A stretch of DNA of 64,000 nucleotides from Sediminibacterium sp. (GCA_016786865.1 JAEUVE010000016.1:59941-123940), one strand, 5' to 3'. Counted from the stretch's first letter, positions 27,059 through 37,021 are shown. Notes: a model not told the origin generated them from the letters alone. Numbers and translations: made by a program.

Positions 27059-27739
27059 ATGAGCGATATTGTATTGGAAGCGAGGCAGATCAACAAGAGT
27101 TTTCACGATCCGGTTACCACCAGGGTATTATCGGACATCACTTTCTCTGTGAACAGGGGCGAATTTGTATCCATCACAGGTAAATCCGGTTGCGGAAAAT
27201 CAACACTCCTCTATATCCTTTCTACCATGGATACCGATTACGAGGGTGAATTGCTGATAGACCAGATGTCGATGCGCAACAAAAAAGAGGCTGACCTTGC
27301 ATTGGTCCGCAACCAGAAAATCGGATTTGTATTTCAATTTCATTATCTCCTGAACGAATTCAGTGTATTAAGAAATGTAATGCTTCCAGGCCTGAAACTG
27401 AAAAAATATTCCGAGGAAGAAGTGGAGCACCGGGCCATGCAAAAATTGAAGATGCTGGGTATTGAACACCTGGCACGCAAAAAAGCCAACCTGGTTTCCG
27501 GAGGAGAAAAACAACGGATCGCAATTGCCAGAGCGCTGATCAACGATCCCTTAATCATCATGGGAGACGAACCTACCGGCAACCTCGACAAAAAAAACAG
27601 CGATATCGTTTTTAATATCTTTCAGCAACTCACAGAGGAATTCAGGCAAACCATGCTGATTGTAACCCACGACCAGAGCTTTGCAGACAGAACAGAACGA
27701 ATCATCGAAATGCAGGACGGAAGAATCATCAGCCAGTAA
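27059..27739 (+). CDS. LolD/MacB-type ABC transporter ATP-binding protein
   Basis: The ATPase has 226 residues: Walker A GKSGCGKSTLL near residue 41, Q-loop IGFVFQFHYLLNEF near 88, signature LVSGGEKQRIAIA near 145, Walker B IIMGDEPTGNLD near 163 and H-loop VTHD near 200. It is the last gene of the operon; the next gene converges on it with a 2-bp gap. It powers the FtsX-like permease. Confidence 0.92.
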   Translation: MSDIVLEARQINKSFHDPVTTRVLSDITFSVNRGEFVSITGKSGCGKSTLLYILSTMDTDYEGELLIDQMSMRNKKEADLALVRNQKIGFVFQFHYLLNEFSVLRNVMLPGLKLKKYSEEEVEHRAMQKLKMLGIEHLARKKANLVSGGEKQRIAIARALINDPLIIMGDEPTGNLDKKNSDIVFNIFQQLTEEFRQTMLIVTHDQSFADRTERIIEMQDGRIISQ

Positions 27740-27741
27740 GC

Positions 27742-30153
27742 CTATTCCAGCAGTTTTACAATCCGGATCATTTTTCCATCCTGGTTCATCCCCTCTACTA
27801 CAATCTGCAGTTTTTTGGAAATGTCGTTGTTGTAGAAATCTACCCTAAAGCGAGGTGTCTTTTTATTGGTGATAATATATGGATTCCAATAAAGGGTATT
27901 GCGCACATCCGCTTCAAAACTGGCAGGAGGCTTTTCGTAAGAAGGGCTGTAGAACTCTCTGAAACGGGAGTATCCACCCAACACGGTTTTATCCATGCCC
28001 TTGCTGTCCGGGGAAGCCCTGCGGGCATCCCCTCCTTTTTTGGTATAAATGGCAATAGCGCCACCTGCTCCTCCACCAATAGAGCCAAAGAAAGGAGGCC
28101 GGAATACTTTGATGTAAGCTACATCCAGCACGTTGATGCTCTGTACCGCACTAACATCACTTCGCATTTCATTCAGAAATAAGTCGGGCGTAGCTCCTCT
28201 CCAGCTCAAAGAAGGTTGTGATCCGGCATTGCTGATCTGCAATCCGGGCACTCTTCCCTGCAGATAGGTAAACAAATCCACTGCTGCTACAAATTTATCT
28301 TCCGTAAGGTCAAAGCTATATCCATCCCCACCGGAAAATAATCCGGATGTGTATTTTTCATCCATGATTTGCAGCGGATTCTTGGATTTGGTTTTCACAA
28401 TTACTTCCTGTAAAGTAGCTGAAGCCATACTTCTTCTGAGCTTCTCCTGCTCAGACAGGAAATAATTCATACGCAACCGGGAAATACTGTCGGACCAGAT
28501 GTACATGGGTTGTCCCTGTCCCAGTATAGTTGTGGTACCCGGTTCTTTCCGTAGTAACCCATTGTCTATTTTCACCTGGGTCTGAGCCGACAATTTATTG
28601 TTGGCATTGAAATTGTACATCACCCTTACCGTATCGTAGAAAAACACAGTTGGGTCTTCAAAATTGCCCTCTTTATCTACCGGAGCAAACAGAATTGTTT
28701 TACTGCTGTCTTTTCCCACCAGAATGAAATTCAGCTGAAGTGGATCTTTAGTGGAAATATTTTTAGCGCCAAAGACCGTTCCTTTCAGCGACATATAAGC
28801 AGTTTCGGGGAGGTACTTCAACCTCGGAGGCACACCAGCCCTGATTTTATCCCAGTCAAATTTCCTCCAGCCATTGGTCATCATCACCAGATCGAGGTTG
28901 GCGGTAATGCTGTCGGCATCGCTGGTAAAATAATAAGCTGGATTGTGTATATAACCCTTCAGGTCGTTTGCGATCAGGAAATCGGAAAAAATGGTATGCT
29001 GATCGGGACTGATCACCCCGGCATCTGTTACCGCTACCGATAAATTGGCAACCGTTGTATCGCTAACCAGAATTTCGAACACATTCTTTTTTCGTTTATC
29101 CAGATCTACGGTTATTGGGTTCAGTTTGGCATTGAACTCATGGAAGTGGTTGTTTACAAAAACAACCCGCTCTGCAACCGGTATCCAGTCGTTGCTAAAC
29201 AGAGTGAATTGAACGATACCGGTAGGGAGTTCGTCAATCGGAATTTCTGCCCGCTGAATCAATCGTTCCTGCATCCGGATACTCACTTTATACAATAATT
29301 CCTGGTTCATATGAATCAGCAGGTGCATTTGCTTAAGCGGCTCTTCCGCGTTGGCTGTCCGCTGTATTACAACCACAGCCTTTTCATTGGTCGTACGAAC
29401 ATTCATTGCTGTACCCTGCAATTTGGCTTCCGGCAAAGGGGTTATGCCTTTTGCCCCGAATTCATCTGTCCAGTTCAACTGGTATTTTTCTCCCGGAAGG
29501 GGCTGAAGGTTGAACATACCCATACCGTCGTGCTTTACCCGAAGACTGTCAATCACTTCTTTTTTTTCGTTTACCACCACTCCCCTGATTAAAACGGGAA
29601 GCCCGTAGGGATTCACTGCCTTAAATGCCACCCGGCTGTTCAGCCCCATTATCAGGGTTCCGCCTTCCGGGAAAACACCCACGCTGGTTGTACCGGGTTT
29701 GGGTTTCTTTGGTGATGTTGCAGCCGAAGCAGTATTGATCATCAGATCCCGCTCATACAAAAAAGCGGTATCATCGTTCAGCATCCAGCGGGTAAAGGCT
29801 TTCAGGTGAATGAAACTTCCCTTATAATCTGCAGGAACATCAAAAGATCCTTTTGCACTCGACAAATAAAGGGGTGCAACCGTCTGCTTGATCATTCTGC
29901 CGGTGGTATCGTACCATTCCACATACATGTTTTTGCTCAGCGGGCTGGGTTCATTACCAGCCATGAGGTACACTTTATACCAGATTGTTTCATCCGGATT
30001 ATACAGTTGCTTATCAAAATGAATGTGGATTTTCTCTTTGGGAAATCCCTGGGCATAAATGTTCATCATGGAATCAACGGCCTGAGCACCTGCCTGAATC
30101 CCTGTAATCGTCAACAATAGGAAAAACAAAATCCTGTTCACTGTCTTTTTCAT
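27742..30153 (-). CDS. Large secreted MG2-like protein with TonB plug-like C-terminal domain
   Basis: A signal peptide (ending TGIQAGAQ) is followed by KIHIHFDKQLYNPDETIWYKVYL, a macroglobulin MG2-like domain, and several further beta-sandwich stretches (about 40-560). Residues about 570-700 resemble a TonB receptor plug: LQEVIVKTKSKN, then FTYLQGRVPGLQI and GSIGGGAGGAIAIYTKKGG. No barrel follows; the chain ends near 803. Such proteins occur in Bacteroidota with no assigned role. The combination suggests an envelope or surface protein using a plug fold for binding. It is transcribed convergently with the ABC operon. Confidence 0.78.
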   Translation of the reverse strand: MKKTVNRILFFLLLTITGIQAGAQAVDSMMNIYAQGFPKEKIHIHFDKQLYNPDETIWYKVYLMAGNEPSPLSKNMYVEWYDTTGRMIKQTVAPLYLSSAKGSFDVPADYKGSFIHLKAFTRWMLNDDTAFLYERDLMINTASAATSPKKPKPGTTSVGVFPEGGTLIMGLNSRVAFKAVNPYGLPVLIRGVVVNEKKEVIDSLRVKHDGMGMFNLQPLPGEKYQLNWTDEFGAKGITPLPEAKLQGTAMNVRTTNEKAVVVIQRTANAEEPLKQMHLLIHMNQELLYKVSIRMQERLIQRAEIPIDELPTGIVQFTLFSNDWIPVAERVVFVNNHFHEFNAKLNPITVDLDKRKKNVFEILVSDTTVANLSVAVTDAGVISPDQHTIFSDFLIANDLKGYIHNPAYYFTSDADSITANLDLVMMTNGWRKFDWDKIRAGVPPRLKYLPETAYMSLKGTVFGAKNISTKDPLQLNFILVGKDSSKTILFAPVDKEGNFEDPTVFFYDTVRVMYNFNANNKLSAQTQVKIDNGLLRKEPGTTTILGQGQPMYIWSDSISRLRMNYFLSEQEKLRRSMASATLQEVIVKTKSKNPLQIMDEKYTSGLFSGGDGYSFDLTEDKFVAAVDLFTYLQGRVPGLQISNAGSQPSLSWRGATPDLFLNEMRSDVSAVQSINVLDVAYIKVFRPPFFGSIGGGAGGAIAIYTKKGGDARRASPDSKGMDKTVLGGYSRFREFYSPSYEKPPASFEADVRNTLYWNPYIITNKKTPRFRVDFYNNDISKKLQIVVEGMNQDGKMIRIVKLLE

Positions 30154-30230
30154 CTCCTGAGATTATGCCGTAAGATACCCTCAATCTTCGAAAAAATAAA
30201 AGTTGGCCGCTTTGGTGTTAATATTGTGTC

Positions 30231-30704
30231 ATGAAAATTGTTCTGGCATCGGTGGGCAAACCCCATGAATCTTACGTAAAAGACGGTATTGCCGACTTTA
30301 CCCAGCGGGTCAACAAATATTTTAAGACCGAATGGATACTGATACCTCCGCCTAAAAATGCCGCCAGCCTGGGTGAAGCCGATCTTAAAAAAGCCGAAGC
30401 TACTGCCATTCAGGCCTTTGTTCAAAAAGACGATTACCTGATTTTATTGGATGAAAGGGGCAAACAATTTACTTCTCCGGCCCTTGCACAGTTCCTCCAG
30501 CAAAGAGCCAACGAAAGTGTTAAAAGATTGGTATTTCTGATCGGAGGTGCATTTGGCGTGGAGGAAAGCATCAGCAAAAGAGCCGATTTCACCTGGAGCC
30601 TCTCTCCGCTGGTATTTCCGCATATGCTGGTCCGGCTGATCCTTTCCGAGCAGGTATATCGGGCATGCACCATATTAAGAAATGAGAAGTATCACCATAG
30701 TTAA
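30231..30704 (+). CDS. rlmH: 23S rRNA (pseudouridine1915-N3)-methyltransferase RlmH
   Basis: This SPOUT methyltransferase of 157 residues ends in RNEKYHHS, the hallmark of RlmH. The SAM-binding trefoil knot contains LLDERGKQFTSPALAQFL near 74-92, FLIGGAFGVEESI near 103-115 and FPHMLVRLILSEQVYRA near 130-146. It methylates pseudouridine 1915 in helix 69 of 23S rRNA, at the subunit interface. The length is normal. Divergent from the MG2-like gene, with a short spacer. Confidence 0.96.
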   Translation: MKIVLASVGKPHESYVKDGIADFTQRVNKYFKTEWILIPPPKNAASLGEADLKKAEATAIQAFVQKDDYLILLDERGKQFTSPALAQFLQQRANESVKRLVFLIGGAFGVEESISKRADFTWSLSPLVFPHMLVRLILSEQVYRACTILRNEKYHHS

Positions 30705-30743
30705 ATAATTCCCCCGATATTTACTGCATAAATCTCCGCTCAA

Positions 30744-31382
30744 ATGGTCAGCATCACCATCAGTATTGTACTACTCACTTCCGTGATATCCTTCACGGCT
30801 TTCTCTAATGAGAAAGTGATGGACGACCTGATTTTTTATCCTCCTGCAATTACCAACCGGAATCAATGGTACCGGTTTATTACCTGCGGGCTGATTCATG
30901 CCGACTTTTTGCACCTGGCTTTCAATATGTATTCCTTTTACCTGTTCGGCGACATTGTTGAAAAAAGCTTCTTCACCATTTTTGGAGAACAGGGTAAGTT
31001 GATTTATCTGACACTCTACATCACTGCACTGATTGTAAGTTTACTTCCGACCTATATCAGCCACCAGAACAACTATCACTACAGAAGTCTGGGCGCTTCA
31101 GGCGCGGTATCTGCCATTATTTTTGCTGGTATCTTCCTGTACCCCACACTGGGAATGGGCATTTTCCCAATCCCCTTTCATATACCGGGGTTCATTTTTG
31201 GCCCACTTTACCTGGTCATCTCCTACTATCTGGCCAATAAAGGTCAGGGAAACATCAATCACTCTGCTCATATCTGGGGAGCCATATACGGAATCATATT
31301 CCTGTTCATCACTTCCAGGTTCATGTCTGAATACGATCTGCTGAACAATTTCATCAACCAGGTAGCAAATTACCTGAGATAA
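30744..31382 (+). CDS. Rhomboid family intramembrane serine protease
   Basis: Six hydrophobic segments in 212 residues. The nucleophile Ser is in SLGASGAVSAIIF near residue 118-130, and the catalytic His is in HSAHIWGAIYGIIF near 173-186; upstream GLIHADFLHLAFNMYSFYLFG carries the His/Asn pair of the oxyanion region near 51-71. It cleaves membrane proteins inside the bilayer; the substrate is unknown. It starts 39 bp after rlmH and may be read with it. Confidence 0.9.
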   Translation: MVSITISIVLLTSVISFTAFSNEKVMDDLIFYPPAITNRNQWYRFITCGLIHADFLHLAFNMYSFYLFGDIVEKSFFTIFGEQGKLIYLTLYITALIVSLLPTYISHQNNYHYRSLGASGAVSAIIFAGIFLYPTLGMGIFPIPFHIPGFIFGPLYLVISYYLANKGQGNINHSAHIWGAIYGIIFLFITSRFMSEYDLLNNFINQVANYLR

Positions 31383-31392
31383 CCGACCGCTG

Positions 31393-32769
31393 CTATTGCC
31401 TCTGATAAGTCAACTTCAGCAACCTCTTGCTTGCATCGGTGTATTTAAACCGGTTATCGATTCTTAGTCCTGGAATACAAATGATTTTCTGGTTGGTTTC
31501 CAGTATCCGGACCTGTTCTTTTTGAATCTTACTGAGTTTGGCATCTATAAAAAACTTCGAAAGCTTTTTCTTTTTGGTCATGCCGAGCGGATAAAAATAA
31601 TCGCCGGTTTTCCATTTGCGCAACAAAAGTGGAAATACAAGCTGATCCGCATCCAGCCATTCCACACCAGGTTCAGCGGTTAGCTTCGCAGGCCGATCCA
31701 TGAAACGTAAAGTAAGCGTACCTCCTTCAAAAGAAACAGTTCCTTCCGATTCTATTAAAATATGGTTGGCCGATTCTGAAGCCAGGGGAGCAATGATCAG
31801 CCAGGCCCTGTTCCGGATAATCCGGTGCGTAGCAGATGCAACCGAACTGCCGTTGGCAGCATCCTTCAGCTTCATCACTTCCTTTGTTTGCGCTGCACTA
31901 AAACCGAATGGCCGGATCATTTCCCAGGTAATGGTTTGTAACGGCGCAGTTTTCTGCCATTTCATAACTGGAATATGTATTTCATTGCCCCGTTTTTCCA
32001 TCAGTTTACCCAGCTGTAATTGTACTGCCTGCTGGTACAATACTGCTGCTTCGGAGAGTCTTTCTGCATTGTGCAGTAAATTCTCCCGAACGTTGGGAAA
32101 CACTTCCTGTAATTGCGGAATCAGTTGATTCCGGAAATAATTTCGGGTATAATCGCTGCTGAGGTTAGATGAATCTGTAACAAATCTGATCCGATGATCT
32201 ACAGCAAACCGCTCCAACTGACCGCGGGTAAATGGCAACAAGGGCCGGATGATTTTCCTTTCGCGGTGAACAGCCGGAATTCCCCTGAGCCCTTCAATCC
32301 CGGTTCCTCTGAAAAAATGCATGAGCATGGTTTCTACAGAATCATCTGCATGATGTGCGGTCACAGTAAAAGCAAATCTCCTTTTAAAGGGAACAGTTTC
32401 TCCGGAAAACGCTGACTGCTGCTCCATCAATTCGGCAAACCATTGATACCGCAGTTCACGGGCGGCTTCCTGCGTAGACAGCTGATGTGATGCGGCATAG
32501 GCCTTGGTATCGGCCTGCTTTACGTATACATCAACGGAAAGTTCCTTGCCCAAATCGCGCACAAATTGTTCGTCGCGTAAACTTTCCTGGCCTCTGAGCC
32601 CAAAGTTCATATGTACCAACACGAAGGAAATCCGGTTTGCCTTGAACAAATGCGCCAGTATGGTGCTATCCAGTCCGCCGCTGGCAGCCAGCAACAAAGC
32701 ATCTCCCGGATTGAGCAGGGAAGCAAAATGACTACGCCAGTGCAAACCAAATGATTCATTCAGATCCAT
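31393..32769 (-). CDS. tilS: tRNA(Ile)-lysidine synthetase TilS
   Basis: An N-terminal PP-loop ATPase with SGGLDSTILAHLF near residue 30-42, plus HMNFGLRGQES, TAHHADDSVETMLMHFFRGTG and FVTDSSNLSSDYTRN, gives the classical TilS core. A C-terminal substrate-binding domain (KRLLKLTY end) follows; total 458 residues. It attaches lysine to C34 of the CAU-anticodon tRNA-Ile so that it reads AUA codons. The gene is essential in most bacteria. Confidence 0.95.
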   Translation of the reverse strand: MDLNESFGLHWRSHFASLLNPGDALLLAASGGLDSTILAHLFKANRISFVLVHMNFGLRGQESLRDEQFVRDLGKELSVDVYVKQADTKAYAASHQLSTQEAARELRYQWFAELMEQQSAFSGETVPFKRRFAFTVTAHHADDSVETMLMHFFRGTGIEGLRGIPAVHRERKIIRPLLPFTRGQLERFAVDHRIRFVTDSSNLSSDYTRNYFRNQLIPQLQEVFPNVRENLLHNAERLSEAAVLYQQAVQLQLGKLMEKRGNEIHIPVMKWQKTAPLQTITWEMIRPFGFSAAQTKEVMKLKDAANGSSVASATHRIIRNRAWLIIAPLASESANHILIESEGTVSFEGGTLTLRFMDRPAKLTAEPGVEWLDADQLVFPLLLRKWKTGDYFYPLGMTKKKKLSKFFIDAKLSKIQKEQVRILETNQKIICIPGLRIDNRFKYTDASKRLLKLTYQRQ

Positions 32770-32801
32770 TGGTCAAAGATAACGAATCAGCAGCCGAAGG
32801 A

Positions 32802-33149
32802 TTATCCTTTTCGCAGAAAGCTGGCAGTTAGGGCAGCAAATCCACTCACCAGTCCGCCAACAACTCCTGTCACAAGAATCAATGTAATATAGGATCCTCC
32901 CAACGGAAGAATCTGTGCCACTTTTACCGAAAGGATATGTCCGTTCACTACATCTTTCAGATAAGCCAGCGAAATCCATAAAATAAATACTCCCAGAAAC
33001 CCGCTCATAAAAGCAAGTCCGGGCTTCTGATGAATGGCCGTTGCAACCACAAAAGAAGATACCAGAAAACTCCACCAGGGCATGGTGGTAAACAATCCCA
33101 GTACGTAAGCCAGTAATCCTGTTAATATAATTGATACTACAAATTTCAT
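32802..33149 (-). CDS. Small integral membrane protein
   Basis: This 115-residue protein contains four hydrophobic segments (VVSIILTGLLAYVLGLF; FLVSSFVVATAIHQ; FMSGFLGVFILWISLAYL; SYITLILVTGVVGGLVSGFAAL) and a short basic tail (SFLRKG). No named family is certain. It lies 11 bp after the penicillin acylase stop and is probably co-transcribed with it; the same DNA read in another frame gives only a cysteine-rich overlapping ORF that I reject. Confidence 0.75.
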   Translation of the reverse strand: MKFVVSIILTGLLAYVLGLFTTMPWWSFLVSSFVVATAIHQKPGLAFMSGFLGVFILWISLAYLKDVVNGHILSVKVAQILPLGGSYITLILVTGVVGGLVSGFAALTASFLRKG

Positions 33150-33160
33150 TGTCCGGTTTT

Positions 33161-35629
33161 TTAAGCTTTAGTAAAAGTCATTAACCACTTAACCTGTTTG
33201 TTGGTTGGGGCATCCTCCCTGTTCATGAACAGAATCCGGTAATACTTACCTGTAGCCCAGCTTTCAACAAAGGAATCATAATACCTGCTTCCCGGGTTTC
33301 CATTCTGTCCTCCGGGGTAAACACCATATGCTTCAATTTCATCGGTCAGGTGTACAATCATTCTCCAACTGGGGCCATGCGTTTCCGTGGTAGCATTGAT
33401 GATATGTCTTCCTCCTCCGATGGGCAGATGCAAACTGCTCAGTCCGTTGATCTTTAAAAGGTGCATCACCCTGGTATCTTTAAATTTAGCCCATTCCAGT
33501 TTTCCTTCGCGATCTACAGATGCCAGGTATTGCGCAGCTTTTTTTACGCCGGCCATAACTGTTTCTGCCACCGTTTCTTTTTTACCCGGAGTAGCAATAT
33601 TATCAGCAAACTTATACGCACTGTCTTTGATCAGACTCTGCAACAGCACATATTCGTCGGGCCATCCCAGTGCATATTTGGATCCTGCAAACTCATCTGA
33701 CCACATGGCTGTTTCCACACTATCCCAGACAGCATTAAATATGGTGGCACCTTTTTCGTTTATGTCGTTTCGGAGGTTCCAGTTTTTCAGGAGATCAATA
33801 TATTTTTTCTCATCTCCGCTGAGTGCCGCTTCATTGATGTACTTCAACAGTACCGGCCGGGCCGATTCTGCAAATACATTGTAGTTGTCCATCTGCAATC
33901 GCTGCATGTCTTCTGCAGTGATGTTGTTCATTTCGTTCAGCTTGCGATTGATGATGATGCCCCTGTACAGCGGAAAATTACCGGCAGCACCCAGATAATA
34001 AGGATAGCTTGCATCGGTGGATTGCTGGTTGGCACTGCTCACAAATCCTCGTGCCGGATTCCTGATCATCGGATTTTCATCGGTAGGAATCATACCCTGC
34101 CATGCATAATTGCTGTCGGTACCCGGTAAAATAAAATCACCCTGCCTGTTCCAGCGGGCCACAAACGACGCCTGCTGTTTGATGGCGATATCTCCTGTTT
34201 TGGACGCAAAAACAAAATTCTGTCCGGTGGTATTCCAGTTGGCGATTGCTTTCAGGTAATCATCGTAATTGTGCGCCCTGTTCAGAAGATAGAAAGCCAG
34301 CAATCCGCTACCACCATCGTGTGCCGTCCATCTCAGCGCCAGGTTTTTACCCTCGGTACTGTTATTCTTATAAGTATGATCGTACATCAGCGGGCCGTAA
34401 TTGGTCATGGCAATATTTTCAACCTGATCCGGGCCACCCTTTACTTTGATCACTTCCTTGCGGAGCGCGGCTTTGACCCATGCCCCATTGTACCAATATT
34501 CCTGTAAAGAGGTATCCCTGAACTTCATATCATAGTAATCGATCACATCCCTGCCGGCATTGGTTACGCCCCAGGCAATACTGTCGTTGAAGCCAATGAT
34601 TACCGCTGGTGAACCGGGAAAACTTGCCCCATAGGTATTGTGTGTAGGAGTAGAGATTTGTACTTCATACCAAAGTGAAGGCAGGTTCAGACCCAGGTGG
34701 GGATCGTTGCTCAGGATCGGTCTGCCACTCTTGGTTTTAGTTCCGGATACCGCCCAGTTGTTGCTGCCATTGCCTTTTTCGGGTACCATGGGGGCTGATG
34801 CCGTATTGTTTCCTATGGTCTTATTCAGATAAGCCAAATCCACATCCGCAGGCATTTTAGGCACGATAGCCGGTTTATTGTACACCGTTCCTTTGGGAAT
34901 AATCGGATCCAGAGAATCCTGCACATTGGTAAAGAGACGATCAAAATCTTCGTATCCGAAATAGTTCCTGGCATTGCTCATCTGCAGGTCGGTCGTTGAA
35001 CCGCGGGCAGTGAGGTCAAAAGACATGAACATCTGGAACAGATAGGTTTTTTTAGAAGTCCATTCTTCGGGTGTATAATCCAGTAACTTGTATTCGAAAG
35101 GAATCTCTTCCGGCTTTAATGACTTGATATAGGCATTTACCCCTTTGGCATAAGCATCAATAGCTTCCTTCATTTCGGGGTTGTTTTGCTCCACATATGC
35201 CTGTGTTTTTTCGGCGCCATACACCATACCGAGTCTGCGGAAGAACTGGTCGGTTTTAATCCGCTCAGCCCCCAGTATCTCACTCAGCCTGCCTCCTGCA
35301 ACATGGGTTTGAAATTCCATTTGCCACAAGCGAAATCTGGCATGCAGGTATCCCTGCACATAATACGCGTCCTTATCGTTATCCGCATAAATATGCGGAA
35401 CAAGCCTTTCGTCTATATAAACATCAACTTTGCCCCGGAGTCCGTCCAGTTTAATATCGTTGTTGTAACTCACATTAAGTGGTTCTGCATTTTGCCAGAA
35501 GCCATGCTGGGGCGAAAGGAAATAACCCAGGCGGGGTGTTTTGCTGCCTCCCACTTTCAATTGGGTATTGAACAGCACAACTGATCCTGCGGTACAGGCC
35601 GCAGCAACCAGAAAAGGGATGATTCTCAT
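33161..35629 (-). CDS. Penicillin acylase family N-terminal-nucleophile amidase
   Basis: The 822-residue protein has a signal or anchor sequence at the start (IPFLVAAACTAGSVVLF) and an alpha-chain region with VYIDERLVPHIYADNDKDAYYVQGYLHA (about 70-97). The autocatalytic site is GSNNWAVSG near residue 290; the Ser would become the N-terminal nucleophile after self-cleavage, and SNDPHLGL follows as in the family. The C-terminal beta chain ends with the typical HGPSWRMIVHL and PGGQNGNPGSRYYDSF. It hydrolyses amide bonds; in Bacteroidota the natural substrates may be acyl-homoserine lactones or lipoamides, but that is not shown here. Confidence 0.92.
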   Translation of the reverse strand: MRIIPFLVAAACTAGSVVLFNTQLKVGGSKTPRLGYFLSPQHGFWQNAEPLNVSYNNDIKLDGLRGKVDVYIDERLVPHIYADNDKDAYYVQGYLHARFRLWQMEFQTHVAGGRLSEILGAERIKTDQFFRRLGMVYGAEKTQAYVEQNNPEMKEAIDAYAKGVNAYIKSLKPEEIPFEYKLLDYTPEEWTSKKTYLFQMFMSFDLTARGSTTDLQMSNARNYFGYEDFDRLFTNVQDSLDPIIPKGTVYNKPAIVPKMPADVDLAYLNKTIGNNTASAPMVPEKGNGSNNWAVSGTKTKSGRPILSNDPHLGLNLPSLWYEVQISTPTHNTYGASFPGSPAVIIGFNDSIAWGVTNAGRDVIDYYDMKFRDTSLQEYWYNGAWVKAALRKEVIKVKGGPDQVENIAMTNYGPLMYDHTYKNNSTEGKNLALRWTAHDGGSGLLAFYLLNRAHNYDDYLKAIANWNTTGQNFVFASKTGDIAIKQQASFVARWNRQGDFILPGTDSNYAWQGMIPTDENPMIRNPARGFVSSANQQSTDASYPYYLGAAGNFPLYRGIIINRKLNEMNNITAEDMQRLQMDNYNVFAESARPVLLKYINEAALSGDEKKYIDLLKNWNLRNDINEKGATIFNAVWDSVETAMWSDEFAGSKYALGWPDEYVLLQSLIKDSAYKFADNIATPGKKETVAETVMAGVKKAAQYLASVDREGKLEWAKFKDTRVMHLLKINGLSSLHLPIGGGRHIINATTETHGPSWRMIVHLTDEIEAYGVYPGGQNGNPGSRYYDSFVESWATGKYYRILFMNREDAPTNKQVKWLMTFTKA

Positions 35630-35700
35630 AGCAAGAAAAAGTTATTAGGTTGATATCAGGTCTTGAAAATACGGATTTTAGGCATGCAACGCGCCTCCGA

Positions 35701-37017
35701 TTATTTTGCCTCGGCTATCAGGAATTTCTTCCCTTTGATTTTTTCGGACTGAACGGCACTCAGCAGTTGACGGAGCTTGTTTTTCCGAACGGCCACAAAA
35801 CTGTTCTGGTCTTTTACCACAATCAGCCCCAGATCTTCTTTGGCAAGCCGGCCTTTTTGCATGAACAGACCTACGATATCCACTTTACCCAGCTTATCTT
35901 TTTTTCCACCATTGATATACACGGTACACCAGGGTGAAGCGGCCGGTAAGGGTGCAGCTTTCAGCTGCAGTTCGTCTGGTTCCATATCCACGTATTTGGG
36001 CAAAACTTCCTCCGGATGCATGATCAGGTATACTTCGCCACTGGCCTGCATTCTGGCAGTTCTACCATTGCGATGGGTAAACTCTGCCATGGTAGAAGGC
36101 AAATGATAATGGATGATGTGATTGATATCGGGAATATCGAGCCCTCTTGCCGCCAGGTCGGTTGCTACCAGGTAATGTGCTGTGCCGTTCCTGAATTTGA
36201 TCAGGGCCTGCTCCCGTTGCATCTGTTCCATTCCCCCGTGAAAAATGGTATTGGGAATTCCTTTCTCTTTCAGGAGCTGGCCGGTTCTTTCCACTGCCTC
36301 ACGGTGGTTACAAAAAATCAGGGCCTGAACCGGGCCTAAATTACAAAGCAACTGAACCAGTGTATCAATCTTATCTTTTTCGGGAGAATTAACCCGGTAC
36401 ATCCGGATATCCGCAGCAACCTGGTGTTCGTCTAAAAAGTTAATCACTTCCAGTTCGCCTGGGTGGGCAAATTCCGGAATTTGGATTGCAGCTGTTGCCG
36501 AAACAAATATTTTCTGAATACCGGATTTCACCGCTTGGGTTATATAAGCCATGTCTTCTTCAAAACCCAGTGCCAATGATTTATCGAACTCGTCGTACAC
36601 CAGAATCCGGATGGCCGAAGGATCAAAACTTCTTCTTTTTAAATGATCGGCTATTCTTCCCGGTGTACCAACCAATAGAGCCGGTGGCTCTACCAGGGAT
36701 TGTATTTCTGTTGGCATATCGTGGCCGCCATAGGCACAGAGAATCTTGTATCCGGTACCCATTTTTTTCCAAACCTGTTCTGTCTGAATGGCCAGCTCGC
36801 GAGAAGGGGTCAGCACCATTACCTGCACTTTTTTTCCTTTTGGATTCAGGTGTTCCAGTACGGGCAGCAAAAATGCCAGTGTTTTACCCGATCCTGTAGG
36901 AGACAGTAACAGGGTATTCCGGTGATCGAGGATGGCGTGGGAAGCAGCCTCCTGCATTTCATTCAGGGATGCAATACCCAGTTGATTCAATAGCTTTTGC
37001 TGCTCGTCTTTTTTCAT
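35701..37017 (-). CDS. DEAD/DEAH-box RNA helicase, DbpA-like
   Basis: Helicase motifs in order: I SPTGSGKT (about 40), Ia TPSREL (about 71), Ib TPGR (about 118), II DEFD (about 141, a variant of DEAD), III SAT (about 173), VI HRNGRTAR (about 317). The C-terminal domain (about 360-438: TVYINGGKKDKLGKVDIVGLF, then KIKGKKFLIAEAK) resembles the DbpA RNA-binding domain that targets hairpin 92 of 23S rRNA. It unwinds RNA with ATP, probably during ribosome assembly. It is 4 bp upstream of nothing essential and 4 bp downstream of the DsrE-like gene stop, which suggests co-transcription. Confidence 0.9.
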   Translation of the reverse strand: MKKDEQQKLLNQLGIASLNEMQEAASHAILDHRNTLLLSPTGSGKTLAFLLPVLEHLNPKGKKVQVMVLTPSRELAIQTEQVWKKMGTGYKILCAYGGHDMPTEIQSLVEPPALLVGTPGRIADHLKRRSFDPSAIRILVYDEFDKSLALGFEEDMAYITQAVKSGIQKIFVSATAAIQIPEFAHPGELEVINFLDEHQVAADIRMYRVNSPEKDKIDTLVQLLCNLGPVQALIFCNHREAVERTGQLLKEKGIPNTIFHGGMEQMQREQALIKFRNGTAHYLVATDLAARGLDIPDINHIIHYHLPSTMAEFTHRNGRTARMQASGEVYLIMHPEEVLPKYVDMEPDELQLKAAPLPAASPWCTVYINGGKKDKLGKVDIVGLFMQKGRLAKEDLGLIVVKDQNSFVAVRKNKLRQLLSAVQSEKIKGKKFLIAEAK

Positions 37018-37021
37018 TGCA

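Noticed and set aside
32773..33075. Cysteine-rich ORF opposite in frame to the small membrane protein
   Set aside because: Composition (many Cys and Arg/Ser) is that of a frame shadow; the 32802-33149 frame gives four clean membrane helices.
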